64,000 nt of DNA from Cohnella thailandensis (lineage in GTDB: Bacteria > Bacillota > Bacilli > Paenibacillales > Paenibacillaceae). A program made the translations under genes and the position numbers. Where the stretch lies: NCBI RefSeq assembly GCF_014212135.1, contig NZ_JACJVQ010000021.1:181789-245788 (forward strand). The letters are read 5' to 3'. The first letter of the stretch is position 1, and the number at the start of each line of letters is the position of its first letter. The notes beneath the pieces were generated by a model that ran no database searches, was not told the DNA's origin, and saw only the letters and a list, made by a program, of their open reading frames with translations. Below are positions 24,325 to 32,091 of the stretch, one piece after another.

Positions 24325-25806
24325 TCATCCGACCATCATATGAATCTCGGCGGACTTCTCGGCGTTCGGGTCTACCTTCGGCCTGCGGAGCATGAGGCCG
24401 AGCACGACTCCCGCGACCCCGATAAAGAGAAGGATAAAGAAGGTGTAATTAAAAGCCGAAGTCCATTCTTCCACGCCCGGCGCCGGCTTCTGAGCCTCGA
24501 CGAGCAGATCCTTCATCCTGTTGCCGGAGATCGTCGTCAGGGTGGCTATCGCCAGCGAAGAAACGACCTGCTGGAAGGCGTTCGTCATCGAGGTGACGCG
24601 GCCTACCAGGTTCTGCGGGGCGGATTGAATCAGATGCGTATTGAGCGGCATCATGAACAAGCCCATTCCCGCGCCCAGCAGGGCAAGCGGAAGCATAACC
24701 GAGATGATTCCGTCGGAGGCTTCGACTCGGGACAAGAAGAACGCCGCGAGCACAACCAGCGTCATGCCGGACAACACGAGCGGACGCGCCCCGAAGCGGT
24801 CGGACAGCTTCCCGCCGATCGGCATGAAGATCCCGGAGGCGATCGCCTGAGGAAGCATGATCAGCCCGGTTTCGAAAGCCGAATAGCCTTTGGCCGTCTG
24901 GAGGAAGATAGGGACGAGGAAAAACGATCCGAACAACGCGAACTGGGATACCCATTGCACGATGATCCCTCTCGAGAAGTTGCCGGATGCGAACACCCGC
25001 AGCTCAAGCAGCGGATTCTTATGCCGGAGCTCGACGATCACGAAAGCGATCAGGGCGACGACCCCGACTGCGATGCCGATGAGGGTCTTAGGCTCCGTCC
25101 AGCTCGTAGCCCCTTCCGTTACCCCGTAGGACAAGGCAGCGAAAGCAAGCGGAGCCAGGATCATTCCGAGCAGGTCCAGCGAGGCGACCGACTGCCGATC
25201 GATATTAGGCAGGGTGCGAATTCCGATCAGAACGGCGATCACGCCGATCGGCAGGTTAATCAGGAAGATCCAGTTCCAAGTGACGTAATCGACGAGCCAG
25301 CCGGCCAGAACCGGACCTAGCGCCGGAGCGAGCAGAATCGGGATGCCCATCATCCCCATGACCACCCCGACCTTATCCGGCGGCGACAGGCGGTAGACGA
25401 ACGCCATGGCGATCGGCATGACGACTCCGCCGCCGAGCCCTTGAAGAACGCGGAACAGGATCAGAAGCTCCGCGGTATTCGCCAATGCGCAGAGCAGAGA
25501 TCCGATCGTGAACAAGCCGACCGAGATCAGGAAGATTCTCTTGGCGCCGAACCGATCGGACAGCCATCCGGCCAGCGGAATGATCGCCGCCTGCGCGAGC
25601 GCGTATCCGGTAACCGTCCATTGAACGAGCGATAGCGAGCCGTTGAATTCCTCCTGCAGTTTGGGGATGGCGACGTTGACCGCCGTTCCGTCCAGGATGA
25701 CCATAAACAGACCGACGATGATCGCCACGAGAGGTCCGAGTAAAGAGCGAATCGAGCCGGATGACCCCGGACTGGCTTGCTTGACTTGCGCTGACATGGT
25801 TTCCAA
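24325..25806 (-). CDS. DHA2-family MFS drug exporter (EmrB/QacA type, 14 helices)
   Basis: 493 residues with 14 predicted membrane segments. Diagnostic DHA2 features: motif A GWLSDRFGAKRIF after helix 2, motif C APALGPVLAGWLVD in helix 5, and the DGTAVNVAIPKL segment of helix 1. A proton-driven exporter of toxic compounds is expected. A TTG at 25806 has AGGGAG at a good distance; an ATG three codons later (25797) is the alternative. It is divergent from a TetR gene; the promoter contains two perfect palindromes, so it is very likely repressed by that TetR. Confidence 0.9.
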   Translation of the reverse strand: METMSAQVKQASPGSSGSIRSLLGPLVAIIVGLFMVILDGTAVNVAIPKLQEEFNGSLSLVQWTVTGYALAQAAIIPLAGWLSDRFGAKRIFLISVGLFTIGSLLCALANTAELLILFRVLQGLGGGVVMPIAMAFVYRLSPPDKVGVVMGMMGIPILLAPALGPVLAGWLVDYVTWNWIFLINLPIGVIAVLIGIRTLPNIDRQSVASLDLLGMILAPLAFAALSYGVTEGATSWTEPKTLIGIAVGVVALIAFVIVELRHKNPLLELRVFASGNFSRGIIVQWVSQFALFGSFFLVPIFLQTAKGYSAFETGLIMLPQAIASGIFMPIGGKLSDRFGARPLVLSGMTLVVLAAFFLSRVEASDGIISVMLPLALLGAGMGLFMMPLNTHLIQSAPQNLVGRVTSMTNAFQQVVSSLAIATLTTISGNRMKDLLVEAQKPAPGVEEWTSAFNYTFFILLFIGVAGVVLGLMLRRPKVDPNAEKSAEIHMMVG

Positions 25807-25933
25807 CCACTCTCCCTTAAGATAAGCTTGCCGACGGGGAAAATCCTCGGTTTACGATTCGTTGACCGCTTTGACGCAATCAAGCTAAAATAAGGACGTA
25901 GGATTTCCGTCAGACGGCATGCCTTTCTATATG

Positions 25934-25986
25934 CGGACAATTGTCCGTTTAGATTCGATGTTAGCGGACAATTGTCCGCATGTCAA
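25934..25986 (-). promoter_or_regulatory. exporter promoter with two perfect TetR operators
   Basis: CGGACAATTGTCCG, a perfect 14-bp palindrome, occurs at 25934-25947 and 25965-25978 (31 bp apart, about three helical turns). The second copy, extended to 16 bp, fills the spacer between TTGACA (25981-25986) and TAACAT (25958-25963) on the minus strand, spacing 17. The first lies at about +5. Both operators would block exporter transcription. Confidence 0.8.
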
Positions 25987-26031
25987 TAACTCGCTTTGTT
26001 AAATTTTAGCTGCCTTGAAGGAGGGGGACGC

Positions 26032-26619
26032 ATGAGATGCCGGGAACGAGCTGACGCCTCGGATAATCGCAAGCTTATTTTGCAGACGGCCAAGACCTTG
26101 TTCGATACCTACGGAGTGAACGAAGTGAGCATGCACCAGATCGCCAAGACCGCGGGAATCGGCCAGGGCACTTTGTATCGCCGCTATGCCCACAAAGGGG
26201 AATTATGCTCCGACTTGATGGAGGATACGGCCAACGCGCTCGTCGAGGATATCGACGCCACTCTCGAGAAGCTTAAGGAAGCGCCGACCGAAGAGCGATT
26301 CGGCGCGCTCCTGGATCACCTGGTGGACTTCATCGACGCGAAGTCGCAGCTCTTGATCCCTCTGCACAACGTGTATATGAGCGAGAAGGATACGACGGCC
26401 TTCTTCCGTTCGCCGATCTATCTTCACCTGAAGAACGCCCTCTCCTCGCTAGTCGAAGAGAGACTCCGCGGCGAGGACGAGGCGGATTGCCCCGCTTTCC
26501 TCTCGCATACGATTCTTTGCTCTCTGAATCCGGTCGGTTACCTGCAGATGAAAGGCGACCTCGGCTTCACCAAAGAAGAGATCAAGCAGCACTACCGCAA
26601 GCTGTTCATTCGGGCCTGA
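26032..26619 (+). CDS. TetR/AcrR-family repressor of the MFS exporter
   Basis: 195 residues. N-terminal TetR helix-turn-helix: VSMHQIAKTAGIGQGTLYRRYAH. The C-terminal ligand domain is about 130 residues. The start is the ATG at 26032 with GGAGGGGG 5 bases upstream; the frame opens earlier (25996) but without an SD. It is transcribed divergently from the MFS exporter, the classic arrangement for a drug-induced efflux pair; the two palindromes between the genes are its likely binding sites. Confidence 0.88.
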   Translation: MRCRERADASDNRKLILQTAKTLFDTYGVNEVSMHQIAKTAGIGQGTLYRRYAHKGELCSDLMEDTANALVEDIDATLEKLKEAPTEERFGALLDHLVDFIDAKSQLLIPLHNVYMSEKDTTAFFRSPIYLHLKNALSSLVEERLRGEDEADCPAFLSHTILCSLNPVGYLQMKGDLGFTKEEIKQHYRKLFIRA

Positions 26620-26644
26620 ATTCGCAGGATGCATGGCGGATGCT

Positions 26645-26692
26645 GGGACGCAAGGATACTGGGATGCAAGGATACTGGGATGCAAGGATGCA
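26645..26692. repeat. three tandem 16-bp repeats
   Basis: GGGATGCAAGGATACT units at 26645-26660, 26661-26676 and 26677-26692; the first differs at one base and the last at two. Related partial copies (GGATGC) flank them. They lie just after the TetR gene in non-coding DNA. Confidence 0.85.
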
Positions 26693-26917
26693 GATCGAAC
26701 ATGTCGAGATTCACCCGCGCAATCCGCGCAGGAATAGAGTATGTCGGACCTCCGCCGATTATCCTTGCGAAGTGCAAGGGCTCGCCCATGAGCATGAGCG
26801 GGACCGCTAGGTGGACGAGCCAGCCTTACGCGACAGAGCTCGACGCGACGGGGCTTCGCTGCTATGGACCAAGAAAAAAGACCGCCTGGCTCCCGGCATT
26901 ACTGCTGAAGTAACTTC

Positions 26918-27100
26918 TAACGGAAACGACAGCCCTTATCCCGTCGAATAATCGCAAAATTGGTATCTAACGGAAATGAGCGACGCTATTTTGAGGGAAA
27001 TGGCCCGAAAACAGGCGTCTTGATCAAAATAAGGGCTCGTATTTCCGTTAGAATCGAATGGTGCCGTTCCTTGCCCATTTAACGGCCGTCACTTCCGTTA
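26918..27100. repeat. symmetric intergenic repeat built from TAACGGAA units
   Basis: Two direct units start TAACGGAAA at 26918 and 26968 (50 bp apart). Two inverted units end in TTCCGTTA at 27050 and 27100 (also 50 bp apart). Start and end coordinates pair about one centre (27009), making an imperfect inverted duplication of 183 bp. Unit interiors are similar too (GAC/GAG, then GCCCTTAT-like). The whole 26620-27140 stretch holds no convincing gene. Confidence 0.75.
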
Positions 27101-27140
27101 AAGGTGAACCGCGTACCTATCAAGGCTTGCCCCATACAAA

Positions 27141-27173
27141 TAAACAAGGCCGTCCCAGTATGGGACGGCCTTG
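27141..27173 (-). terminator. terminator of the LtaS-type gene
   Basis: A perfect 13-bp stem with a 3-base loop (27145-27157 with 27161-27173), followed on the minus strand by TTTATTTG. It lies 16 bases after the gene's stop codon. Confidence 0.85.
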
Positions 27174-27188
27174 GTCTTAGCGAAGCTG

Positions 27189-29057
27189 TTATTGGTGCTT
27201 CGGAAGCGAGCGGACGTACGCGTCCGACATGCTGAGCAGCTCCAGCGCTTGCTCATACTGCTGCAAGTCGCCGCCTTCGCCCTTTTCCCCGGAGAACGAC
27301 TCGAACTCTCCGTCCCCGAAGCCCTTGCCGGGAACGAACACGCCCTCGTCGTTCATGAACGAGCCCGAAGGAAGATAATAGCGCTGCGGAAGCACGTTGC
27401 TCGTCTGGTTCAGGATATCCTGTCCGAAGACGACGTGATCGTTCAGCGGAATGCCCGCCAGGTTCGCGATCGTCGGGAACAGGTCGGACTGGCCGCCCAG
27501 CTGCTCGAGCACCTTCGGCTCCGCCGCGGGTTCGCCCGGCGCCGGCGCCGGAAGCTTGAGAATAAGCGGGATGTTCATCATATCCTGAACCTTATACTCC
27601 CGGCCGTAGATCTCTTTCATCAGCTTCTTCTCGTCCGAGGTGAGAGAATAAATCGGCAGCCCCTGATGGTCGCCGTAAATGACGATCAGGCTGTTGTCCC
27701 ACACGCCGTTCGCCTTCAGCTTCTCGATGAATTGCCCGAGCGCCCAGTCCGCGTAATTCTGGGCTTCGATGTAATGGCCGACCAAGGTATCCTCGTATCG
27801 TTCCGGAAGCTCCATCTTCGACTTGCGGTGCGGCAGATTGAACGGGTGATGCGCGGACATCGAGATGACCTGGGTATAGAACGGCTTGCCGGTCGCCTGC
27901 ATCTTCGCGAGCTCGTCCGCCGTTTTCGCGTAAAGCACTTCGTCCGAAGCGGCGAACATGACCGTATCCTCGTCCCCGAAAAACTCGTCGTCATAGTAAC
28001 GGTCCCAATCCAGAGCCTTGTACAGCTCCTTGCGGTTCCAGAACTCCACATCATTCGTGTGGAAGGTAGCCGTGTCGTAGCCGTGCTCCCCGAACGTCCG
28101 GGGCATGCTCGGGAGCTCCTTGTCCGCGTATACCTGGGAAGCCGCTCCGTTCGGCGGAATCAGGAAGGACGTGTTCACGACGAATTCGGCATCCGACGTA
28201 TTCCCTTGGCCCGCCTGTTGGAAGAAGCGATTGAAGTAGAGGCTCTCCCCGGCCAGCTTGTTCAGGTTAGGAGTGATCTCCTGCCCGTCGATATCGAGGC
28301 CGATAAGGAAGTTCTGGAACGCTTCAAGCTGGATGACGATGACGTTCTTGCCTTCGGCAGCTCCCCAATAGGCGGGAACCTCCGGCTCCTGAACGCCCTT
28401 CAGCTGCGCGACCGACTCCGGCGTGATCGAGGCGGCATCGACCGGCTCGTCCTTCGAAGCCGCGAAGGCCACGTAAACCTCGTAATTCAGAATGCCCATG
28501 CCGCGGGCTTGCACGATCTCGTTCATGCTGTCCCGATTCGGCCATACGGTGCAGAAGCAAGCGATCAAGGAGAGAACTCCGATCGAGACGAAGTAACGGC
28601 TCCGCTCGCGTACCGCCGCGTTCCTTCCCCAGGCTCGCATCTTTTTGCTCGAAATCAACGCTATGAAAATAAGAACGATGTCCACATAAATAAGCAGGAA
28701 GTAAGGGTGCATGAGAGAGAAGACGCTGCCTTTGACCTCGGTCACCTGATTCACCTGAGAAAGCGCATGATAGGTGACGATAACGCCGAAATACTTGTAG
28801 TACATGATGACGGCGAAGTAAACGCTTGTCATTAAGAGATTGGCGATCGCGTAGGCGCCCAGCTTCCTCTTCGGGAAGACCAGCTCGACCAGGCAGAAGA
28901 CGAACCATATCGCGGGCAGACCGGTTACCAGAGGCATAAGCGCATTCTCGTTCTCGAAGATAACGAAGTGCGCTAGATAGATTTTGAGAGCCATAAGAAC
29001 GGTAAAGAAGACGAACGGCTTGGAGAAGAACGCTCTCCATCGTTGTCCTGTCGTCAT
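27189..29057 (-). CDS. ltaS: LtaS-type phosphatidylglycerol glycerophosphotransferase (lipoteichoic acid synthase family)
   Basis: 622 residues. Five membrane helices (about 12-160) and an extracellular sulfatase-fold domain (about 235-590). The LtaS catalytic set is present: Glu245 (VIQLEAFQNF), Thr287 (GNTSDAEF, the glycerophosphate-accepting nucleophile) and Asp463-His464 (YGDHQG). Spacing agrees with Staphylococcus aureus LtaS (E255, T300, D475, H476). It polymerises glycerophosphate onto a glycolipid anchor. Bacillus species carry several paralogues, so whether this is the main synthase or a YfnI/YqgS-like one is not decided. The ATG at 29057 is preceded by AGGAG; the frame extends to 29099 without an SD. 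Confidence 0.9.
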   Translation of the reverse strand: MTTGQRWRAFFSKPFVFFTVLMALKIYLAHFVIFENENALMPLVTGLPAIWFVFCLVELVFPKRKLGAYAIANLLMTSVYFAVIMYYKYFGVIVTYHALSQVNQVTEVKGSVFSLMHPYFLLIYVDIVLIFIALISSKKMRAWGRNAAVRERSRYFVSIGVLSLIACFCTVWPNRDSMNEIVQARGMGILNYEVYVAFAASKDEPVDAASITPESVAQLKGVQEPEVPAYWGAAEGKNVIVIQLEAFQNFLIGLDIDGQEITPNLNKLAGESLYFNRFFQQAGQGNTSDAEFVVNTSFLIPPNGAASQVYADKELPSMPRTFGEHGYDTATFHTNDVEFWNRKELYKALDWDRYYDDEFFGDEDTVMFAASDEVLYAKTADELAKMQATGKPFYTQVISMSAHHPFNLPHRKSKMELPERYEDTLVGHYIEAQNYADWALGQFIEKLKANGVWDNSLIVIYGDHQGLPIYSLTSDEKKLMKEIYGREYKVQDMMNIPLILKLPAPAPGEPAAEPKVLEQLGGQSDLFPTIANLAGIPLNDHVVFGQDILNQTSNVLPQRYYLPSGSFMNDEGVFVPGKGFGDGEFESFSGEKGEGGDLQQYEQALELLSMSDAYVRSLPKHQ

Positions 29058-29106
29058 AACATCATCTCCTGGTGAGTAGGTCCGTTCCGAACTTCGCAAC
29101 TCACCT

Positions 29107-29112
29107 ATTATA
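29107..29112 (-). promoter_or_regulatory. -10 element of the LtaS-type gene
   Basis: A perfect TATAAT on the minus strand, 50 bases upstream of the start. The -35 region is poor (TTTTTA at 17 bases). Confidence 0.5.
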
Positions 29113-29147
29113 GCGGATTTGCCGACCGTTAAAAAGCGAAGCCTTAT

Positions 29148-29195
29148 TTGACTTGACCGCCTTCACGTCTTAAAATCCGGCTAATAAGGTATAAT
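29148..29195 (+). promoter_or_regulatory. promoter(s) of the 97-residue protein gene
   Basis: TTGACT (29148-29153) and TAAAAT (29171-29176) are 17 bases apart. A further TATAAT at 29190-29195 may be a second -10. The gene starts at 29221. Confidence 0.5.
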
Positions 29196-29220
29196 GAGTC
29201 GATGAGAGGAAGTGTTTGCC

Positions 29221-29514
29221 ATGACGATCCGCTATTCGCGGCCTTACGACGAGATTCTTGACGAACTGTCCCGCGCGCTCGAGGACATTCCCGATTGCTA
29301 CGAGACGTTCGAGATGACCCCGGAGGAATGGAACGACTTAGAAAAACCGGAACGCGACGTCTGCATCCGGACGCTTGCGGACGATATGTTCTACGTGCTG
29401 GGGTCTTCCGCGCATGCGGAAGCGGGCTCCGGCAAGCTGGAATACGACAAGTCGAGAGGAATCATCAAAGTGATCGCTTCTCCTCAGCTCGTTCATGTCG
29501 TAGCCCTGAAGTAA
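29221..29514 (+). CDS. hypothetical protein, 97 residues
   Basis: A small acidic soluble protein with no signal or membrane segment and a DEILDEL/ALEDIPDCYETFEM N-terminal helix region. I do not recognise a family. The ATG at 29221 is supported by AGAGGAAG about 9 bases upstream and by a promoter. An in-frame GTG at 29212 overlaps the SD and is rejected. It is convergent with the germination operon, the stop codons being 5 bases apart. Confidence 0.75.
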   Translation: MTIRYSRPYDEILDELSRALEDIPDCYETFEMTPEEWNDLEKPERDVCIRTLADDMFYVLGSSAHAEAGSGKLEYDKSRGIIKVIASPQLVHVVALK

Positions 29515-29519
29515 CGGCT

Positions 29520-29759
29520 TCATCCGCCGGCCAACGCCCACTCGAGCCATCTTCCAAGCGGGACGAAGAAGGCCCGGAACAGTCTCACCGGAGTCAGCAA
29601 TGGCCAGGGGCGCGTCCCCGCCAAGACGATGTAGGCGCTGTATACGACAAAAACCGTATACAGCGCCTTCTCTTTGCCCTTCCCGTCTTCGTTGCCGCTT
29701 CTCGTCCAGCCCCGGAAGAGAACGGCCGCGAACGCGGCCAGTATCATCAGCAGCTTCAT
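29520..29759 (-). CDS. germinant-receptor D-type small membrane subunit
   Basis: 79 residues with two membrane segments (about 1-14 and 33-48) joined by a charged loop, then a basic, Trp-containing tail. Small two-helix 'D' subunits encoded next to gerA-type operons modulate germinant response in Bacillus; the position (last gene, ATGA overlap with the C subunit) and layout fit this role. The start ATG at 29759 overlaps the gerC stop, and GGAGG lies 10 bases upstream inside gerC. Confidence 0.7.
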   Translation of the reverse strand: MKLLMILAAFAAVLFRGWTRSGNEDGKGKEKALYTVFVVYSAYIVLAGTRPWPLLTPVRLFRAFFVPLGRWLEWALAGG

Positions 29760-30985
29760 TTCTTCTCGTCCTCCACCTGCTCGAACATCTTCGTGAAAGA
29801 TTTGCTCGTGAGCCCCAATCTCTTGAGCGTAAAATCCACGTGCGTCTCCAGCTTTATCCGCGAATACTCTTCGGGCCAATCGGACTTCATCTCGTGCCAT
29901 CGCTTCGGGTATTTCCGATGAACGAGATCCGCGAAGCCGACGATGTCCGCCTTCAGCTTCTGCGTCTCCTTGAACCCGTCCCTAATAATCGCAAGAATCT
30001 CCCCTTCCATTTGCTTCTCCAGCTTGCTTATGACCTCCGGCTTGTCCAGATCGATCTTGCAGCGAGTCTCCAGCAATGTCCCCTCCGCCTTGACGTCGAC
30101 TATCATTCGAATCGGCTCATTCTCTCCTCGGATGACGGGCTTGACCTTGGTCTTGGAATTCAAGATCTTGATCGCCGATTGGTTTTTGCCTCCCTCGTCC
30201 CCGCAGCCGGTGGACAAGACGGTTCTCTTCACCTCGTCCCTCAGAAAGTTTGCTCCCAGCGATTGCTCCGCCTTCAGCCAGCCTTTCAGCTTGCCTTCCT
30301 TGAGAACGGCCAGTCTTCCGAGCTTCAGCTTGGAGGACATGGTCGTCTTGTTCATCTGATCCGAAGAAGTGACGGGTTCTCCGCCCGAAATGAAGATCTC
30401 GGGAATGACGGCGTTCCTCGCTTCCGAGGTCAGCTCCATGGCCAGCTTGTACATGTTGACGTAGGGCAGAACGGAGAAATTTTTCCTCTCGGTCCTCATC
30501 GTCTCCCGGATTCCGTCGCCGGGGATGATCTGGATCTGCAGGAGCTGTTCAAGAATCTTGCGTCCTTCGCCTTTCGTGATCAGGACCGCGACCGTCTCCC
30601 GGGAATCGGAATTGCGCAAATAAACGTCGATCAGCTCGTCCAGCCCGTTCTTGGCCAGCTCTTCCCCTACGATCATCACCCGGTTGTGGGAGAAGAACAA
30701 GGTGCGCGGACTTTCTAGCGCGCTCTGATAGATGGCTTCCCGAATGGTCGGGCCTTCCGTGGAGTAGACCGTAATGGGAAGCTTGGCGCCTCCCTTCATC
30801 GGGCCGAGCGCTCCGGATACGACGGAGGGGATCAGCACCTGGTAGGAGACGATCCACTGGTCCCCCTGGCGATCCACCGCCGTTGCGGAAGTGATCGAGA
30901 GCTCGTTCAGCTCGGTCCGGTCCCAACACCCCGTCGTTAACCCCAGAAGCAGGAGCGCGGCCAGCAGCTTGCCCCATTTTTTCAC
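29756..30985 (-). CDS. gerC-like: spore germination lipoprotein, Ger(x)C family
   Basis: 409 residues. A lipoprotein signal, MKKWGKLLAALLLLGL then lipobox TTGC (Cys20), followed by WDRTELNELSI, the hallmark start of GerAC/GerBC/GerKC proteins. It is the C subunit of a germinant receptor in the spore inner membrane. It overlaps the upstream B-type permease gene by four bases and the downstream D subunit by three, so translation is coupled. Confidence 0.92.
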   Translation of the reverse strand: MKKWGKLLAALLLLGLTTGCWDRTELNELSITSATAVDRQGDQWIVSYQVLIPSVVSGALGPMKGGAKLPITVYSTEGPTIREAIYQSALESPRTLFFSHNRVMIVGEELAKNGLDELIDVYLRNSDSRETVAVLITKGEGRKILEQLLQIQIIPGDGIRETMRTERKNFSVLPYVNMYKLAMELTSEARNAVIPEIFISGGEPVTSSDQMNKTTMSSKLKLGRLAVLKEGKLKGWLKAEQSLGANFLRDEVKRTVLSTGCGDEGGKNQSAIKILNSKTKVKPVIRGENEPIRMIVDVKAEGTLLETRCKIDLDKPEVISKLEKQMEGEILAIIRDGFKETQKLKADIVGFADLVHRKYPKRWHEMKSDWPEEYSRIKLETHVDFTLKRLGLTSKSFTKMFEQVEDEKK

Positions 30986-32091
30986 GCGTCGGCGCCCCCT
31001 TCGGCTTGCTTGTTCGCCCTCATGAGCCGGCCGAGGACGGCCAGCGCCAAGGGAAACAGAAGATTGCAGACCAGCAGCATGGCGGTAGTGATGCCCGTGG
31101 TGAGGTCCTGATTCATGTCATGCGGCCAATTGTAGGAAGTATCCGCCCACAGGAGCAGGCCTACCCCCAGAAGCAGCGGCGAACGGTCGAATGGCAGCTT
31201 CAAGGTCGTCTCCAGAAGATGAATCGTTCCGAACAGGAAGATCCCGAGCTTAAGGAAGACGGTCGACATCCAGAAAGTGATAAAGAATACTTCCACCCGT
31301 TCGACGAAATTGCCCACCTCGATGAGCCCTACCAAATCGACCATCGAGTACTCCATCGACCTCACGAGATTCGGACCGAAGACGAACAGGGACTGGAGAA
31401 CCATCACGATGAGCTCCGTGCCCGTGAGGAGGACCCCCCACACCGCTCCCTTGACGGCCTCCTTCGGGCGAATCATATAGGGAGCGACGAGAAGAACGAT
31501 CGCCACTTCGGAGAACCATCCCAGCGGCGTAACTCCCCCGAGCGCAATGGTTGTCCAAGAGTGTTCCCCGACGGGCTCGATTTGTCGCCACGTCATCTTG
31601 CTTATGGTCAAGAGGACCGAGAGAGCCAAGAGGGGAAAGCTCGTCAGCATAAGCAGCACGGAGATTCTCGCGATCGGCTCGATGCCCTTGGCCGCTATGT
31701 ACATCAAGACGAGAACGGCGGCCCCTTTGAGGACGATCTTGGGCGTATACTCCAGCATCTCCGCGGAGATGAAGGTGATGAACTCGTGCAAGGCAGTCGA
31801 GGCGATCGAGAAGTAATACGCCGCGAGCGCGAGTCCCGCCAGAGCGGCCAGCACCCGGCCCGTCGACTCGCCCAGCCCCTTCTGAAACGGAACCCCGCCC
31901 TTGGTCCCGGCCGCGAAGCGCCCTAAAGCGAAGGCGGCGACAACGCCGCCGAGGGTGGAAACCAAGAGCGAGATCCAGGCATCCTGCGCGACGGAATTCA
32001 TGACCGTCTTCGGCAAGATCAGGACGGCCGTCGGCAAGATGGTCGTCATGACGAGCGCGGCGCATTGAAGCTTCGTTACGGTCTGCGTCAC
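30982..32091 (-). CDS. gerB-like: germinant-receptor B-type permease subunit (first of two)
   Basis: 369 residues, about ten membrane helices, of the spore-germination permease (APC superfamily) family. The start is GTG at 32091, overlapping the gerA-type stop as GTGA, with an SD (GGGGGAG) upstream. The frame is open far upstream inside the GerA gene but that part is out-of-frame read-through. B subunits are thought to bind the germinant. A second B-type gene opens this operon, so the receptor may assemble with either one. Confidence 0.9.
   Translation of the reverse strand: MTQTVTKLQCAALVMTTILPTAVLILPKTVMNSVAQDAWISLLVSTLGGVVAAFALGRFAAGTKGGVPFQKGLGESTGRVLAALAGLALAAYYFSIASTALHEFITFISAEMLEYTPKIVLKGAAVLVLMYIAAKGIEPIARISVLLMLTSFPLLALSVLLTISKMTWRQIEPVGEHSWTTIALGGVTPLGWFSEVAIVLLVAPYMIRPKEAVKGAVWGVLLTGTELIVMVLQSLFVFGPNLVRSMEYSMVDLVGLIEVGNFVERVEVFFITFWMSTVFLKLGIFLFGTIHLLETTLKLPFDRSPLLLGVGLLLWADTSYNWPHDMNQDLTTGITTAMLLVCNLLFPLALAVLGRLMRANKQAEGGADA

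Noticed and set aside
26629..26913. A 94-codon plus-strand frame after the tetR gene
   Set aside because: It runs through the 16-bp tandem repeat, has no SD, and its product looks random.
26640..27100. CRISPR array
   Set aside because: The repeats are either directly adjacent or arranged in inverted orientation, with no spacers of regular length between identical direct repeats and no cas genes.
27171..28835. A plus-strand open frame of 554 codons opposite the LtaS-type gene
   Set aside because: Antisense shadow of a well-supported sulfatase gene; no recognisable domain and no plausible SD.
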